In this document: piece after piece, positions 16,228-26,067 of the stretch
How positions within the stretch are numbered: the stretch's first letter is position 1
Layout: every line of letters starts with the position of its first letter
Source of the DNA: DATBLY01 sp963705545
Lineage (GTDB): Bacteria; Actinomycetota; UBA4738; HRBIN12
NCBI GenBank assembly: GCA_963705545.1
Contig: CAVPJX010000001.1
Span: 62,001-126,000 of the forward strand
Reading direction: 5' to 3'
DNA: 64,000 nucleotides
The notes under the pieces: model-generated
Seen by the model: only the letters and a program-made list of their open reading frames with translations
The model's database searches: none
What the model was told of the DNA's origin: nothing
Position numbers and translations under genes: made by a program

Positions 16228-17832
16228 ATGGCGTGCGTCGAGCTCGACGACCGGATCCTGCTGGTCGACGTCGGGCTCTCGTTCCCGTCGGCCGACATGC
16301 CCGGGATCGACCTGGTCCTGCCGAACTTCGACTACGTGCGACGGAACCTCGACCGCGTGGAGGGCGTCGTCCTCACCCACGGGCACGAGGACCACATCGG
16401 TGCGCTGCCGTACCTGCTGCGCGAGCTCTCCGGCGTCCCGGTCCTCGGGAGCCCGTTCACGCTCGAGCTCCTGAAGGGCAAGCTCGAGGAGCATCAGGTC
16501 GCCGACCGGTGCGAGCTCCGCGTCGTCGAGCCCGGCGGCAGCGCGATGCTCGGCCCGTTCTCGATGCGGTTCCTGCGCGTGACGCACTCGATCCCCGACG
16601 GGATGGCGGTCGCGATCGACACGCCGTTCGGGACGATCCTGCATACGGGCGACTTCAAGATCGACCAGACCCCGCTCGACGGCCGCCCGACCGACCTGCA
16701 CGGGCTGGCCGAGGAGGCGAGCGGGCGCGGCGTGCACCTGTTGCTCTCGGACTCCACGAACGCCGAGGAGGCCGGCTACACGACCAGCGAGCGGAGCGTC
16801 GGCCCGGTCCTACGCGCGATCGTCGAGCGCGCCCCGCAGATCGTGGTCGTCGCGTGTTTCTCGAGCCACATCCACCGGATCCAGCAGGTGGTGGACGCCG
16901 CGCGCGCGAACGAGCGGGTCGTCGCGTTCCTCGGCCGTTCGATGCTGAACTCGGTGGCGGCGGCACGGCGCCTCGGCATCCTGAACGTGCCCGACGCGGA
17001 CGTCGTCCCGATCGAGGAGGTCGACAAGATCGATCCCGGCCGGGTCGTCGTCGCGTGCACGGGAAGCCAGGGCGAGCCGTACTCGGCGCTCTCGCTGATG
17101 GCGGCGCGCGAGCACAAGTGGGTCAAGCTCGGCGAGGACGACACCGTCGTGCTCTCGTCGTCGCTGATCCCCGGGAACGAGCCGGCGATCCATCGCGTCG
17201 TCGACGCCCTGTATCGCACGGGCGCCGATGTCTATCACGTGCCCGCGGACGCCGTGCACGCGAGCGGCCACGCGGCGCAGGAGGAGCTCCGGCTGATGCT
17301 CTCGCTGGTCCGCCCGCGCTGGTTCATCCCGATCCACGGCGAGCGCCGTCACCTCCAGCACCACGCCCGCTTGGCGGTCGAGGTCGGGATCCCCGAGGAG
17401 CGCGTGCTGATCTGCGAGGACGGCGACGTCGTCGAGGTGGGGGAGACCGTCGCCAAGGTCGACCAGGTCGAGGCCGGGATGACGTTCGTCGACGGTCTCG
17501 GGATCGGCGACGTCGGCGGCCAGGTGCTGCGCGACCGGAGGAAGCTCGCCGGGGACGGGGTGGTGGTCGTCGTGTTGACGGTCGACGCGCAGACCGGTGC
17601 GGTCGTCTCCGGCCCCGACATCGTGAACCGCGGCTTCGTCCACGACGAGACGTCCGGCGAGATCCTCGAGGAGGGACGCGTCCGCGTGATGGCGGCCCTC
17701 GAGGAGACGGCCGGCGCGCACGTGACCGACCCGTCGGCCGTCCAGCAGTCCGTCCGGCGGGTGCTCGGCCGGTACTTCTACGAGGTCACCCAGCGCAAGC
17801 CGGTGATCCTGCCGGTGATCATGGAGGTCTGA
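16228..17832 (+). CDS. rnj: Ribonuclease J
   Basis: A metallo-beta-lactamase/beta-CASP ribonuclease with 5'-3' exo- and endonuclease activity. The zinc motif LTHGHEDHIG, HTGDFKID and the beta-CASP segments LSDSTNAEEAGYT and ACFSSHIHRIQQ are present. The first canonical start codon is ATG 16228, but the conserved first beta-strand (VRVVFLGGVGEVGRN) is encoded in frame just before it, from about 16183, with no ATG, GTG or TTG. Either a non-standard start is used (GTC 16165 has GGAGGA 5 nt upstream) or a base is wrong. Family members need this strand, so 16228 is a minimum extent. Confidence 0.93.
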   Translation: MACVELDDRILLVDVGLSFPSADMPGIDLVLPNFDYVRRNLDRVEGVVLTHGHEDHIGALPYLLRELSGVPVLGSPFTLELLKGKLEEHQVADRCELRVVEPGGSAMLGPFSMRFLRVTHSIPDGMAVAIDTPFGTILHTGDFKIDQTPLDGRPTDLHGLAEEASGRGVHLLLSDSTNAEEAGYTTSERSVGPVLRAIVERAPQIVVVACFSSHIHRIQQVVDAARANERVVAFLGRSMLNSVAAARRLGILNVPDADVVPIEEVDKIDPGRVVVACTGSQGEPYSALSLMAAREHKWVKLGEDDTVVLSSSLIPGNEPAIHRVVDALYRTGADVYHVPADAVHASGHAAQEELRLMLSLVRPRWFIPIHGERRHLQHHARLAVEVGIPEERVLICEDGDVVEVGETVAKVDQVEAGMTFVDGLGIGDVGGQVLRDRRKLAGDGVVVVVLTVDAQTGAVVSGPDIVNRGFVHDETSGEILEEGRVRVMAALEETAGAHVTDPSAVQQSVRRVLGRYFYEVTQRKPVILPVIMEV

Positions 17833-18110
17833 CCGCGATACGCCAACGGCCATCCACGCCCATCCTGATCGGTGTCGTCGTCGTGACGATGATGGTCGCA
17901 GCAGGGTGTCGGAGCGATGACGAGCGACCCGGATTGGTCCTCGTGGATGGAACGAGGGTGAGCTGCGAGGGAACCATCTACCACGACGCCTCAGGCTGGT
18001 CCTGCGTGGGCGACGTGGGCACCACCGGCCCCGGGCGCGACACGCGGTTCGTCTATGTGGATGCCGAGGTCGATCACGTCGAGGGCCAGTGGACCGGCGA
18101 GACCTCGTGA
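17829..18110 (+). CDS. Predicted small lipoprotein, start uncertain
   Basis: The frame opening inside the RNase J stop encodes basic residues (RQR), a hydrophobic stretch (ILIGVVVVTMMVAAGC) with a good lipobox VAAGC, and about 65 mature residues with two further Cys (VSCEGTIYHD, WSCVGDV). A lipoprotein signal peptide is clear, but no ATG, GTG or TTG is placed to include it. CTG 17829 (overlapping the RNase J TGA) or ATA 17838, 10 nt after GGAGG, are the possibilities. GTG 17883 and the two ATGs that follow would leave too short a signal. It may be a real gene with a rare start or a decaying one. Confidence 0.5.
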   Translation: MTAIRQRPSTPILIGVVVVTMMVAAGCRSDDERPGLVLVDGTRVSCEGTIYHDASGWSCVGDVGTTGPGRDTRFVYVDAEVDHVEGQWTGETS

Positions 18111-18204
18111 GGTGCGGCTCGGAAGTCCCCGGCCGTCCGTAGGCGGCGTCCGCAGCAGACAGGTTGCTTGCCTCGCGCCATCCAGCCGTCATGCTTAGAG
18201 GTCC

Positions 18205-20517
18205 ATGGCGACGAAGACTTCCCCGTCGCGGCGCCGCGCTGCGTCGCGCAAGAGCCCTGCCAAGCGTCGGCCCGCGCCCAAGAAGCCGCCGAAGACCCCC
18301 GTCCGGACCGTCCTGTCCCCGTGGGCGCGCGATGCCCTCGGGATCGGCCTGGTGGTGTTCGGGCTCCTCTCGGTCCTGTCCATGTGGTTCGAGGCCGCGG
18401 GGCCGGCGGGCGACGGGATCGCCTGGCTCCTGAAGTCCGCGTTCGGGATCGGGGCGTACGCGGCCCCGATCGTCGGCGTGTACTGGGGCGTGGTCCTGCT
18501 CCGGGACCTCGCGCGCGAGGAACGGGTCCGGATGTTCATCGGGTTCGTGGTCCTGGGCCTCGGGCTGCTCGGCCTCGCCTCCCTCGGCAACGGGAACCCG
18601 AGCCCGCTGGCCGGGGTCGAGACGCTCCAGGAGGCGGCCGGCTACGTCGGGGCGATCGTCGTCTACCCGCTGTCGAAGCTGATCTCCCAGATCGGGGCCG
18701 CGATCGTGTGCATCGGGCTCTCGGTCCTGGGGTTCCTGATCTTCACCGGCACCCCGGTCTCGACGATCACCGGCTGGGTGCACGAGTTCCGCGCGTCCCG
18801 CGCCGACCGCGACCCGGTCGCCGCGGCGGTCGAGGAAGAGCCGCCGGTGAGGATGGCTTCCCGGCGATCGGACTGGCGCGCCCGCCGTGCCACGTTCCTG
18901 GAGAGCATGGGGCTCACCGAGCCCGACGCGCTCGTCGTCGTGCCGGACGCGGACGAGCCGGTGCTGGATCTCGAGGACCCGGAGCCGCCGCTGGAGGCCA
19001 CCACGAAGGGCCGGGGCGGCCGTGGCGCGCGCACCGTGTCGACCTCGAGCGGCCCCTACCAGCTGCCGCCGCTCGACCTGCTCCGTGAGGCGCCGCCCTC
19101 CACGGCCGACGGCCGTCACGAGGAGCACGTGATGGAGGCGCTCGAGCGCACCCTGCAGACGTTCGGCGTCGACGCGCGCGTCACCGGCTCGCACCGCGGC
19201 CCCACGGTCACGATGTACGAGGTCGACATCGCCGCCGGGACGAAGGTGAACAAGGTACTCTCGCTCTCGAGCGACATCGCCTACGCGCTGGCGACGCCCG
19301 ACGTCCGGATCATCGCGCCGATCCCCGGCAAGTCGGCGATCGGCATCGAGGTCCCGAACCAGCACCGCGACTTCGTGATGCTCGGCGACATCCTGCGCTC
19401 GCGCGCAGCGAAGGAGGCGCGCCACCCGCTCGAGGTCGCACTGGGCAAGGACGTCCACGGCCGGATCCAGATGGTGAACCTGGCGACGATGCCGCACGTG
19501 CTGATCGCCGGCGCGACCGGCGCAGGCAAGTCGAGCCTGATCAACTGCTTCATCACGTCGCTGCTCATGCGGACCACGCCCGACGACGTGCGCCTCGTCC
19601 TCGTCGACCCGAAGCGCGTCGAGCTCAGCCACTTCGCCGAGGTCCCGCACCTGCTCTCTCCGGTGATCGTGCACCCGAAGCGCGCGGCCGAGGCCCTGCA
19701 ATGGATCGTCCGCGAGATGGAGCTCCGTTACGAGCTCCTGGCCACCGTCGGCGTCCGCGACATCGACGGGTACGAGGACGGCCTGCGGACGGGCACGCTC
19801 CGGATCCCGCCGGGGCAGGAGGACAAGTACGAGCACCTGCCGTTCATCGTCGTCGTGATCGACGAGCTGGCGGACCTGATGATGGTCGCGCCCCGCGACG
19901 TCGAGGACGCGATCTGCCGGATCGCGCAGATGGCGCGCGCCGTCGGGATCCACTTGGTCGTCGCGACGCAGCGCCCGTCGGTCGACGTCGTCACCGGCCT
20001 CATCAAGGCGAACATCCCGTCACGGATCGCGCTGATGACGTCGTCGCAGGCGGACTCGCGCGTGATCCTGGACATGAACGGCGCCGAGAAGCTGGTGGGG
20101 CACGGCGACATGCTCTACGCGCCGGCCAGCGCGTCGAAGCCGGCCCGGCTGCAGGGCGCGTGGGTCACGGAGCAGGAGATCCACGACGTCTCGGCGTTCA
20201 TCCGGGGCCAGCGCGAGGTGATCTACGAGAACAACGTCGAGGGGCTCGGGCTTCCGCCCGCCGAGCACGAGCTGAGCGGCGCCCCGGGCCCGGCCGACGA
20301 CGACGAGACGCTCCTCGAGCAGGCCGCCGAGCTCGTGATCCGCTCACAGCTCGGCTCGACGTCGATGCTCCAGCGCAAGCTGAAGGTCGGGTTCGCGCGC
20401 GCCGGCCGGCTGATGGACCTCCTCGAGGAGCAGGGCATCGTCGGGCCGTCCCAAGGGTCGAAGGCGCGCGACGTGCTGATCAGCTGGGACGAGTGGGAGG
20501 AGCGGCGCACCGCGTGA
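18205..20517 (+). CDS. ftsK: DNA translocase FtsK/SpoIIIE
   Basis: A 770-residue septal DNA pump that clears chromosome ends through the closing septum. It has a Lys/Arg/Pro-rich N-terminus, about four membrane helices (residues about 45-195), a short linker, then the RecA-like motor. Walker A is GATGAGKSSL near 435, Walker B VVVIDELADLMMV near 548, and ATQRPSVDVVTGLIKANIP follows. The C-terminal gamma winged-helix (QLGSTSMLQRKLKVGFARAG) reads KOPS-type sequences. It follows rnj as in Streptomyces. Confidence 0.97.
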   Translation: MATKTSPSRRRAASRKSPAKRRPAPKKPPKTPVRTVLSPWARDALGIGLVVFGLLSVLSMWFEAAGPAGDGIAWLLKSAFGIGAYAAPIVGVYWGVVLLRDLAREERVRMFIGFVVLGLGLLGLASLGNGNPSPLAGVETLQEAAGYVGAIVVYPLSKLISQIGAAIVCIGLSVLGFLIFTGTPVSTITGWVHEFRASRADRDPVAAAVEEEPPVRMASRRSDWRARRATFLESMGLTEPDALVVVPDADEPVLDLEDPEPPLEATTKGRGGRGARTVSTSSGPYQLPPLDLLREAPPSTADGRHEEHVMEALERTLQTFGVDARVTGSHRGPTVTMYEVDIAAGTKVNKVLSLSSDIAYALATPDVRIIAPIPGKSAIGIEVPNQHRDFVMLGDILRSRAAKEARHPLEVALGKDVHGRIQMVNLATMPHVLIAGATGAGKSSLINCFITSLLMRTTPDDVRLVLVDPKRVELSHFAEVPHLLSPVIVHPKRAAEALQWIVREMELRYELLATVGVRDIDGYEDGLRTGTLRIPPGQEDKYEHLPFIVVVIDELADLMMVAPRDVEDAICRIAQMARAVGIHLVVATQRPSVDVVTGLIKANIPSRIALMTSSQADSRVILDMNGAEKLVGHGDMLYAPASASKPARLQGAWVTEQEIHDVSAFIRGQREVIYENNVEGLGLPPAEHELSGAPGPADDDETLLEQAAELVIRSQLGSTSMLQRKLKVGFARAGRLMDLLEEQGIVGPSQGSKARDVLISWDEWEERRTA

Positions 20518-20533
20518 GGGCCCCGGTGGACCG

Positions 20534-20938
20534 CTAGACGGCGCCGACCCTCCGCGCGACCTGGAACAGGTTGTCCGCGTGCTGCTGCGGGTCGACCATG
20601 TAGGCCCCGGCCACCCCGGTCAAGGTCTGCCAGTAGCCGTAGATCTCCTCTTCGTTCCACCCGCGGGCCACCGCGCCCCGGAAGCTGCGGACCATCTCGC
20701 TGCCGTTCCACAGGGCTTCCGGCGACAGGATGAACCCGCCGCGGCCGCTGTCGATCGAGAGCCAGAAGGCGCCGATCAGGCCCCAGCTGCCGTCGTCGCG
20801 GTCCCCGGAGAGGAGCAGGAACCGCACCGGGCCCTCCGAGAGCAGATCGGGCACGTGGACCGGCGTCGGAGCCGTCGAGAACGGCGACAGGTCGTGCCAC
20901 CTCGTCTTGAGCTGATCCCGTGTTTCGTCTCGCTCCAT
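20534..20938 (-). CDS. Conserved-looking protein of unknown function
   Basis: A 134-residue soluble protein, convergent with ftsK. It has no signal peptide or membrane segment. It contains Trp/Gly-rich stretches (GDRDDGSWGLIGAFWLS, GGFILSPEALW, GWNEEEIYGYWQTL) and ends HADNLFQVARRV. A GAGGGG Shine-Dalgarno precedes the ATG. I do not recognise a family. Codon use matches its neighbours, which supports it as a real gene. Confidence 0.6.
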   Translation of the reverse strand: MERDETRDQLKTRWHDLSPFSTAPTPVHVPDLLSEGPVRFLLLSGDRDDGSWGLIGAFWLSIDSGRGGFILSPEALWNGSEMVRSFRGAVARGWNEEEIYGYWQTLTGVAGAYMVDPQQHADNLFQVARRVGAV

Positions 20939-21078
20939 CTGACCCCTCGCTCGTCCCCCTCGCGGGGCGAATCTACGTCACCCCATCCGGCCGACACAGC
21001 GGCCGAAAGGCTGAAAGCCGCGACAACCTTCGCTCTAAGGCAACCCCAACGCGCGGGCCGGGGCGAAGGCGTGCGGAC

Positions 21079-21624
21079 TCACCCGCGACGCGGGCCCGAG
21101 ACGTCCTCCGCGAGGATCGCCCAGCGCTCGTGGTCCCGCCACCGACCGCCGATCTTCAGGTAGCGCGGGGAGAACCCTTCCTTCCGGAAGCCGGCGCCCC
21201 GGACCAGGGCGATCGAGACCGTGTTGCCGGGCTGGATGTTGGCCTCGATCCGGTGCAGCCCGAGCGGACCGAAGGCGTGCCGCAGGACGAGCCGCAGGCC
21301 CTCGCGCATGTACCCGCGGCCGGCGAACGGCCGGAACGCGTAGTACCCGAGATAGGCGCTGCGGAAACCGCCGTAGAAGATCTGGGACAGGTTGTAGACA
21401 CCGACGATCGCGCCATCCTCGCTGCGGCACACCAGGAGACGCTCCGACGCGTCGTCCCGGTTCGAGCGCAGGTACGCCGCGAACGCCTCGTCGTCCTCCG
21501 GCGCGAAGACCCACGGCCGGTGGAGCGCCCGCGAGGCGCGGACCCGCTCGAGGAACTCGGCGCGGTCCCCCGATGCCGGATGTCGCAGGAAGACCTGGCG
21601 ACCCTCGACGAGGCGGTCGGTCAC
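21079..21624 (-). CDS. RimJ/RimL-type GNAT acetyltransferase
   Basis: A 181-residue N-acetyltransferase. The acetyl-CoA binding core is seen in GYYAFRPFAGRGYMREGLRL, followed by FGPLGLHRIEANIQPGNTVSIAL and VRGAGFRKEGFSPRYLKIGG, the typical RimJ-like arrangement for modifying N-terminal or side-chain amines. The GTG start overlaps the ppa stop (GTGA), so it is translationally coupled to ppa. The target is unknown. Confidence 0.85.
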   Translation of the reverse strand: MTDRLVEGRQVFLRHPASGDRAEFLERVRASRALHRPWVFAPEDDEAFAAYLRSNRDDASERLLVCRSEDGAIVGVYNLSQIFYGGFRSAYLGYYAFRPFAGRGYMREGLRLVLRHAFGPLGLHRIEANIQPGNTVSIALVRGAGFRKEGFSPRYLKIGGRWRDHERWAILAEDVSGPRRG

Positions 21625-22115
21625 GGCTGCGTCGCCCGCGCCCGCGCCTCCGCGATCACGCGCAGGGCGCTCGCCCGGTCCTCGTAGCCGTCGGTCGCGA
21701 CCTTGTGGCCCTCGAGGTCTTTGTAGACCTGGAAGAAGTGCTCGATCTCGTTCAGCAGGTTCGTCGGCAGGCCCTCGAGGTCCTCCACGTGCGACCAGAG
21801 GGGGTCGCGGAGCGGGACGCAGAGGATCTTCTCGTCCTCGCCCTTCTCGTCCGTCATCCGGAACAGCCCGACCGGGCGGACGCTGATATGGCAACCCGGG
21901 AACGTCGGCTCGCCGACGAGGACGAGCGCGTCGAGCGGGTCACCGTCCAGGCCGAGCGTGCCGTCGATGAATCCGTAGTCGGCCGGGTACTGCATCGAGG
22001 TGAAGAGCATCCGGTCGAGGACGATCGCGTGGGACTCGTGGTCGTACTCGTACTTGTTTCGGGAGCCCTTGGGGATCTCGACGACGACCGTGAGGACCGC
22101 ATCGTCGGGGGGCAT
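21621..22115 (-). CDS. ppa: Inorganic pyrophosphatase
   Basis: A 164-residue family I soluble pyrophosphatase, hydrolysing PPi to drive biosynthesis. Conserved segments: VVVEIPKGSRNKYEYD, the metal-binding DGDPLDALVLVGEPTFPG, and HFFQVYKDLEG. A TAGACT lies 6 nt upstream of the ATG on its strand with no Shine-Dalgarno sequence, suggesting a leaderless mRNA. Confidence 0.96.
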   Translation of the reverse strand: MPPDDAVLTVVVEIPKGSRNKYEYDHESHAIVLDRMLFTSMQYPADYGFIDGTLGLDGDPLDALVLVGEPTFPGCHISVRPVGLFRMTDEKGEDEKILCVPLRDPLWSHVEDLEGLPTNLLNEIEHFFQVYKDLEGHKVATDGYEDRASALRVIAEARARATQP

Positions 22116-22121
22116 GGGCGG

Positions 22122-22127
22122 AGTCTA
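22122..22127 (-). promoter_or_regulatory. -10 element for ppa
   Basis: TAGACT on the minus strand is 6 nt from the ppa ATG at 22115. This fits leaderless transcription. Confidence 0.45.
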
Positions 22128-22162
22128 CCGACGGAGGGAGCGCTATCATCCCCGGCGTTCCC

Positions 22163-22894
22163 ATGGCCGGAGGTTCATCGAACGACACGCTGATCGGGCT
22201 CGGCCCCGCGCTGCGCAAGGCGCGGGAGCGCCGTGGCCTCACCCTCGACGCCGCCAGCCGCGACACGAAGCTCCGCGTGGACCAGCTCCGGGCCCTCGAG
22301 GGCGAGGAGTTCGACAGCCTCCTGGGTGACGTCTACGTCCGGGGATCGCTCCGCACCTACGCCGCGTACCTGGGTCTGGATCCCGAGAAGGTCGTCGGGG
22401 CCTACGCGAGGAACGTGGATGATCCGGGCCCCCCTCCGCCGCCCGCGAAGCTCGGCCGGGTCGAGCGGGCGATCGCGGCGACGCGGATCCGCGACAACCA
22501 GCGACTCATGGTGCTCCTCGCCGCGATCGTCCTGCTCGTGGCCGTCGTGTTCGGCTTGGTCTCGCGCCGGCACTCGACGCCGGAGGCGGCGCCGCTCCCG
22601 AGCGTGACGGTCGTGCCCGAGCCGACCGATCGCAGCATCGACGCCGTCGTCGAGGCGATCCGCGACGTCGTCATCGTCGCCGACGCGGACGGCGTGCGGA
22701 CCCGCTACGAGCTCACGACCGGCGAGACCCGGACCTTCACGGCCGAGAGCACGCTCGGGATCGAGGCGGACGACGGCGGCGCCTTCCGCCTCAGCGTGAA
22801 CGGGGTCGAGCGAGGGATCCCGGGCACGCCCGGCGTCCCCTGGTCCGACGAGTGGAGCTTCGGCTCCGAGAGCCCGGCCCCGACGGGGACCTGA
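22163..22894 (+). CDS. RodZ-like helix-turn-helix membrane protein
   Basis: A 243-residue protein with a cytoplasmic HTH of the RodZ type (GPALRKARERRGLTLDAAS then LLGDVYVRGSLRTYAAYLGL, residues about 13-75), one membrane helix (LMVLLAAIVLLVAVVFGLV, about 116-134) and an extracytoplasmic C-terminal domain resembling the DUF4115 beta-sandwich. RodZ ties the MreB cytoskeleton to wall synthesis. Orthologues lie between ftsK and cinA in Actinobacteria. TATCAT lies 13 nt before the ATG. Confidence 0.85.
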   Translation: MAGGSSNDTLIGLGPALRKARERRGLTLDAASRDTKLRVDQLRALEGEEFDSLLGDVYVRGSLRTYAAYLGLDPEKVVGAYARNVDDPGPPPPPAKLGRVERAIAATRIRDNQRLMVLLAAIVLLVAVVFGLVSRRHSTPEAAPLPSVTVVPEPTDRSIDAVVEAIRDVVIVADADGVRTRYELTTGETRTFTAESTLGIEADDGGAFRLSVNGVERGIPGTPGVPWSDEWSFGSESPAPTGT

Positions 22895-22900
22895 CCCTTC

Positions 22901-24166
22901 GTGCGGGCCGAGATCGTCGCCGTCGGCACCGAGCTCCTACTCGGGCAGATCGCGAACACGAACGCGCGCTGGATGTCCGAGCACCTGGCCGCGATCGGCG
23001 TCGACGTCACGCATCACCAGGTGGTCGGCGACAACCTGGAGCGGATCGTCGATTCGCTGCGTCTGGCGACGGAGCGGGCCGACGTGGTGCTCGTGACCGG
23101 CGGTCTCGGCCCCACCCAGGACGACATCACCCGCGATGCGATCGCCGAGCTGCTCGAGCTGCCGCTGGTCCGCGACCCGGCGTTCGAGGCCTGGCTCCGC
23201 ACGCGGTTCGAGGGGTTCGGGCGCGGCGCGATGCCGGAGAACAACCTCCGGCAGGCCGACGTCCCCGAGGGCTTCCGGATGCTCTGGCCCGAGCGTGGGA
23301 GCGCGCCCGGCCTCGCCGGCGAGCTGCCGGGCGGCGGACGGATCTACGCGGTGGCCGGGGTGCCGGCGGAGATGGTCGAGATGATGGAGCGGACGATCCT
23401 GCCCGAGCTCGCGGAACGCTCCGGGGCCGTCCTCGTGTCGCGGGTCGTCCGATGCACGGCGGTCGGGGAGTCGCGCGTCGCCGAGCTGCTCGACGACCTG
23501 TTCGTGGCGACCGAGAACCCGAGCGTGGCGTTCCTCGCGGACGCGGGCGAGGTGAAGATCCGGCTGACCGCGAAGGCCTCGGCCCGCGAGGAGGCGGCGG
23601 GCCTGCTCGAGCCCCTGGTCGCCGAGGTGGTGGAGCGGCTCGGCGACCTGGTGTTCTCGACCGACGACGAGCGCCTGGAGGAGGCCGTGTGCCGGCTCCT
23701 GCGGGAAGGCGGCGTGAGCCTCGCGTGCGCGGAGTCGCTGACCGGTGGGAGCGTGGCGGCGCGGCTGACGTCGGTCCCGGGAGCCTCGAACTCCTTCGTC
23801 GGATCCGCGGTCGTGTACACGGCGAACGCGAAGCGCGACCTCCTCGGCGTGTCGCCGCAGACGATCGCCGGCCCGGGCGTCGTGAGCGAGGCGTGCGCGC
23901 GGGAGATGGCCGCGGGCGCCCGGCGGGTGTTCGGCTCCGACCTTGCCGTCGCGCTGACCGGCGCCGCGGGGCCGGACGCGCACGGGGGAGCCCCGCCGGG
24001 CACCGTCTGGCTCGCGCTCGCGGGCGACGGGGTGGATCACGCCCGTGGCTACGTCGCCGCGGGGGACCGCGAACGGGTCCGCCGCTGGGCGGAGCAGGGG
24101 GCGCTCGACCTCGTGCGGCGCCACCTGGAGGGCCGGCCGCTCCCCCGGTCCGACCGTGTGATCTGA
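22901..24166 (+). CDS. cinA: CinA-family nicotinamide-nucleotide amidase/pyrophosphatase-like protein
   Basis: A 421-residue protein. The N-terminal MoaB/COG1058 domain has AVGTELLLGQIANTNARW and VLVTGGLGPTQDDITRDA. The C-terminal PncC amidase domain has ACAESLTGGSVAARLTSVPG and ALTGAAGPDAHGG. Together they recycle pyridine-nucleotide by-products. CinA precedes recA in many Firmicutes and Actinobacteria. It starts with GTG 6 bp after the RodZ-like gene. Confidence 0.93.
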   Translation: MRAEIVAVGTELLLGQIANTNARWMSEHLAAIGVDVTHHQVVGDNLERIVDSLRLATERADVVLVTGGLGPTQDDITRDAIAELLELPLVRDPAFEAWLRTRFEGFGRGAMPENNLRQADVPEGFRMLWPERGSAPGLAGELPGGGRIYAVAGVPAEMVEMMERTILPELAERSGAVLVSRVVRCTAVGESRVAELLDDLFVATENPSVAFLADAGEVKIRLTAKASAREEAAGLLEPLVAEVVERLGDLVFSTDDERLEEAVCRLLREGGVSLACAESLTGGSVAARLTSVPGASNSFVGSAVVYTANAKRDLLGVSPQTIAGPGVVSEACAREMAAGARRVFGSDLAVALTGAAGPDAHGGAPPGTVWLALAGDGVDHARGYVAAGDRERVRRWAEQGALDLVRRHLEGRPLPRSDRVI

Positions 24167-24179
24167 CGGGACGAGGGCG

Positions 24180-24788
24180 ATGGCCCGCGATCGCGCCGCC
24201 CGTCCCGAGGCGAAGCCCGTGCGGCTGTTCGTGGCGGCCGAGGTGCCGGAGGCGGCCAAGCGCGTGGTTGAGCTGGCGATGGCCCCGATCCGCGAGGAGT
24301 TCCCGCGGGCCCGATGGGCGCCGGTCGAGAACTGGCACGTGACCCTGAAGTTCCTGGGCGCCACCGAGCCGCGACTCGTGCCGTGGGTGCACGAGACCGT
24401 CGCGACGGTGGCGGCGGCGCACGAGGCGGTTCCCACCCGCCTCGCAGGCCTCGGATCGTTCCCATCACCCGGCCGGACCCGCGTGCTGTGGGCCGGGCTC
24501 GCCGACCCCCAGGAACGGCTCGGGGCGATCGCGTCGTCGCTCGAGGAAGCGCTCGCCGCGGAGTTCCGACCCGAGGTGCGCGCGTTCACCCCGCATCTGA
24601 CGGTGGCCCGGTCGGATCCGCCCCTGCGGCTCGACCCGGCCGCATTGGCGACGCCGGTCGACCCAGCGGCGTTCACGATCGAACGCCTGGTGCTGTTCCG
24701 GAGCCATCTGAGGCGCCCGGCGCCTCGGTACGAGGCGCTCGAGGCGTTCCCGCTCGGGGGAGGGCCTGCCGGGCCCTCCGAACGCTGA
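24180..24788 (+). CDS. thpR: RNA 2',3'-cyclic phosphodiesterase (2H family)
   Basis: A 202-residue 2H phosphoesterase. The two HxTx catalytic motifs are visible: HVTLKFLGA near residues 56-64 and HLTVARSDP near 138-146. The family opens 2',3'-cyclic phosphates and was described as a 2'-5' RNA ligase in vitro. It lies 13 bp after cinA and directly upstream of the recA promoter, a common actinobacterial placement. Confidence 0.92.
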   Translation: MARDRAARPEAKPVRLFVAAEVPEAAKRVVELAMAPIREEFPRARWAPVENWHVTLKFLGATEPRLVPWVHETVATVAAAHEAVPTRLAGLGSFPSPGRTRVLWAGLADPQERLGAIASSLEEALAAEFRPEVRAFTPHLTVARSDPPLRLDPAALATPVDPAAFTIERLVLFRSHLRRPAPRYEALEAFPLGGGPAGPSER

Positions 24789-24801
24789 GGGCTCGCGCTC
24801 C

Positions 24802-24830
24802 TTGCACTCGAACACGCGTTCGAGTAGCGT
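24802..24830 (+). promoter_or_regulatory. recA promoter with LexA operator in the spacer
   Basis: TTGCAC (24802-24807), a 17-bp spacer and TAGCGT (24825-24830) make a good vegetative promoter. The spacer contains CGAACACGCGTTCG (24809-24822), an exact match to the Gram-positive/actinobacterial LexA box CGAAC-RNRY-GTTCG. LexA bound there would block RNA polymerase directly. Confidence 0.9.
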
Positions 24831-24965
24831 TCTCCAGCGTCAGCCCGCCGAATGACAGGGGTGTAAGTTATGTCAGCGCCGAACGGTAAGGTCGCCGAGC
24901 TTACGGATGAGCGCCGTCGGATCCTCCTCTCCGACGGGCCGGGAGGCCACAAGGAGGCTTCGGGG

Positions 24966-26060
<1,095 letters not shown>

Positions 26061-26067
26061 CCCGGCC

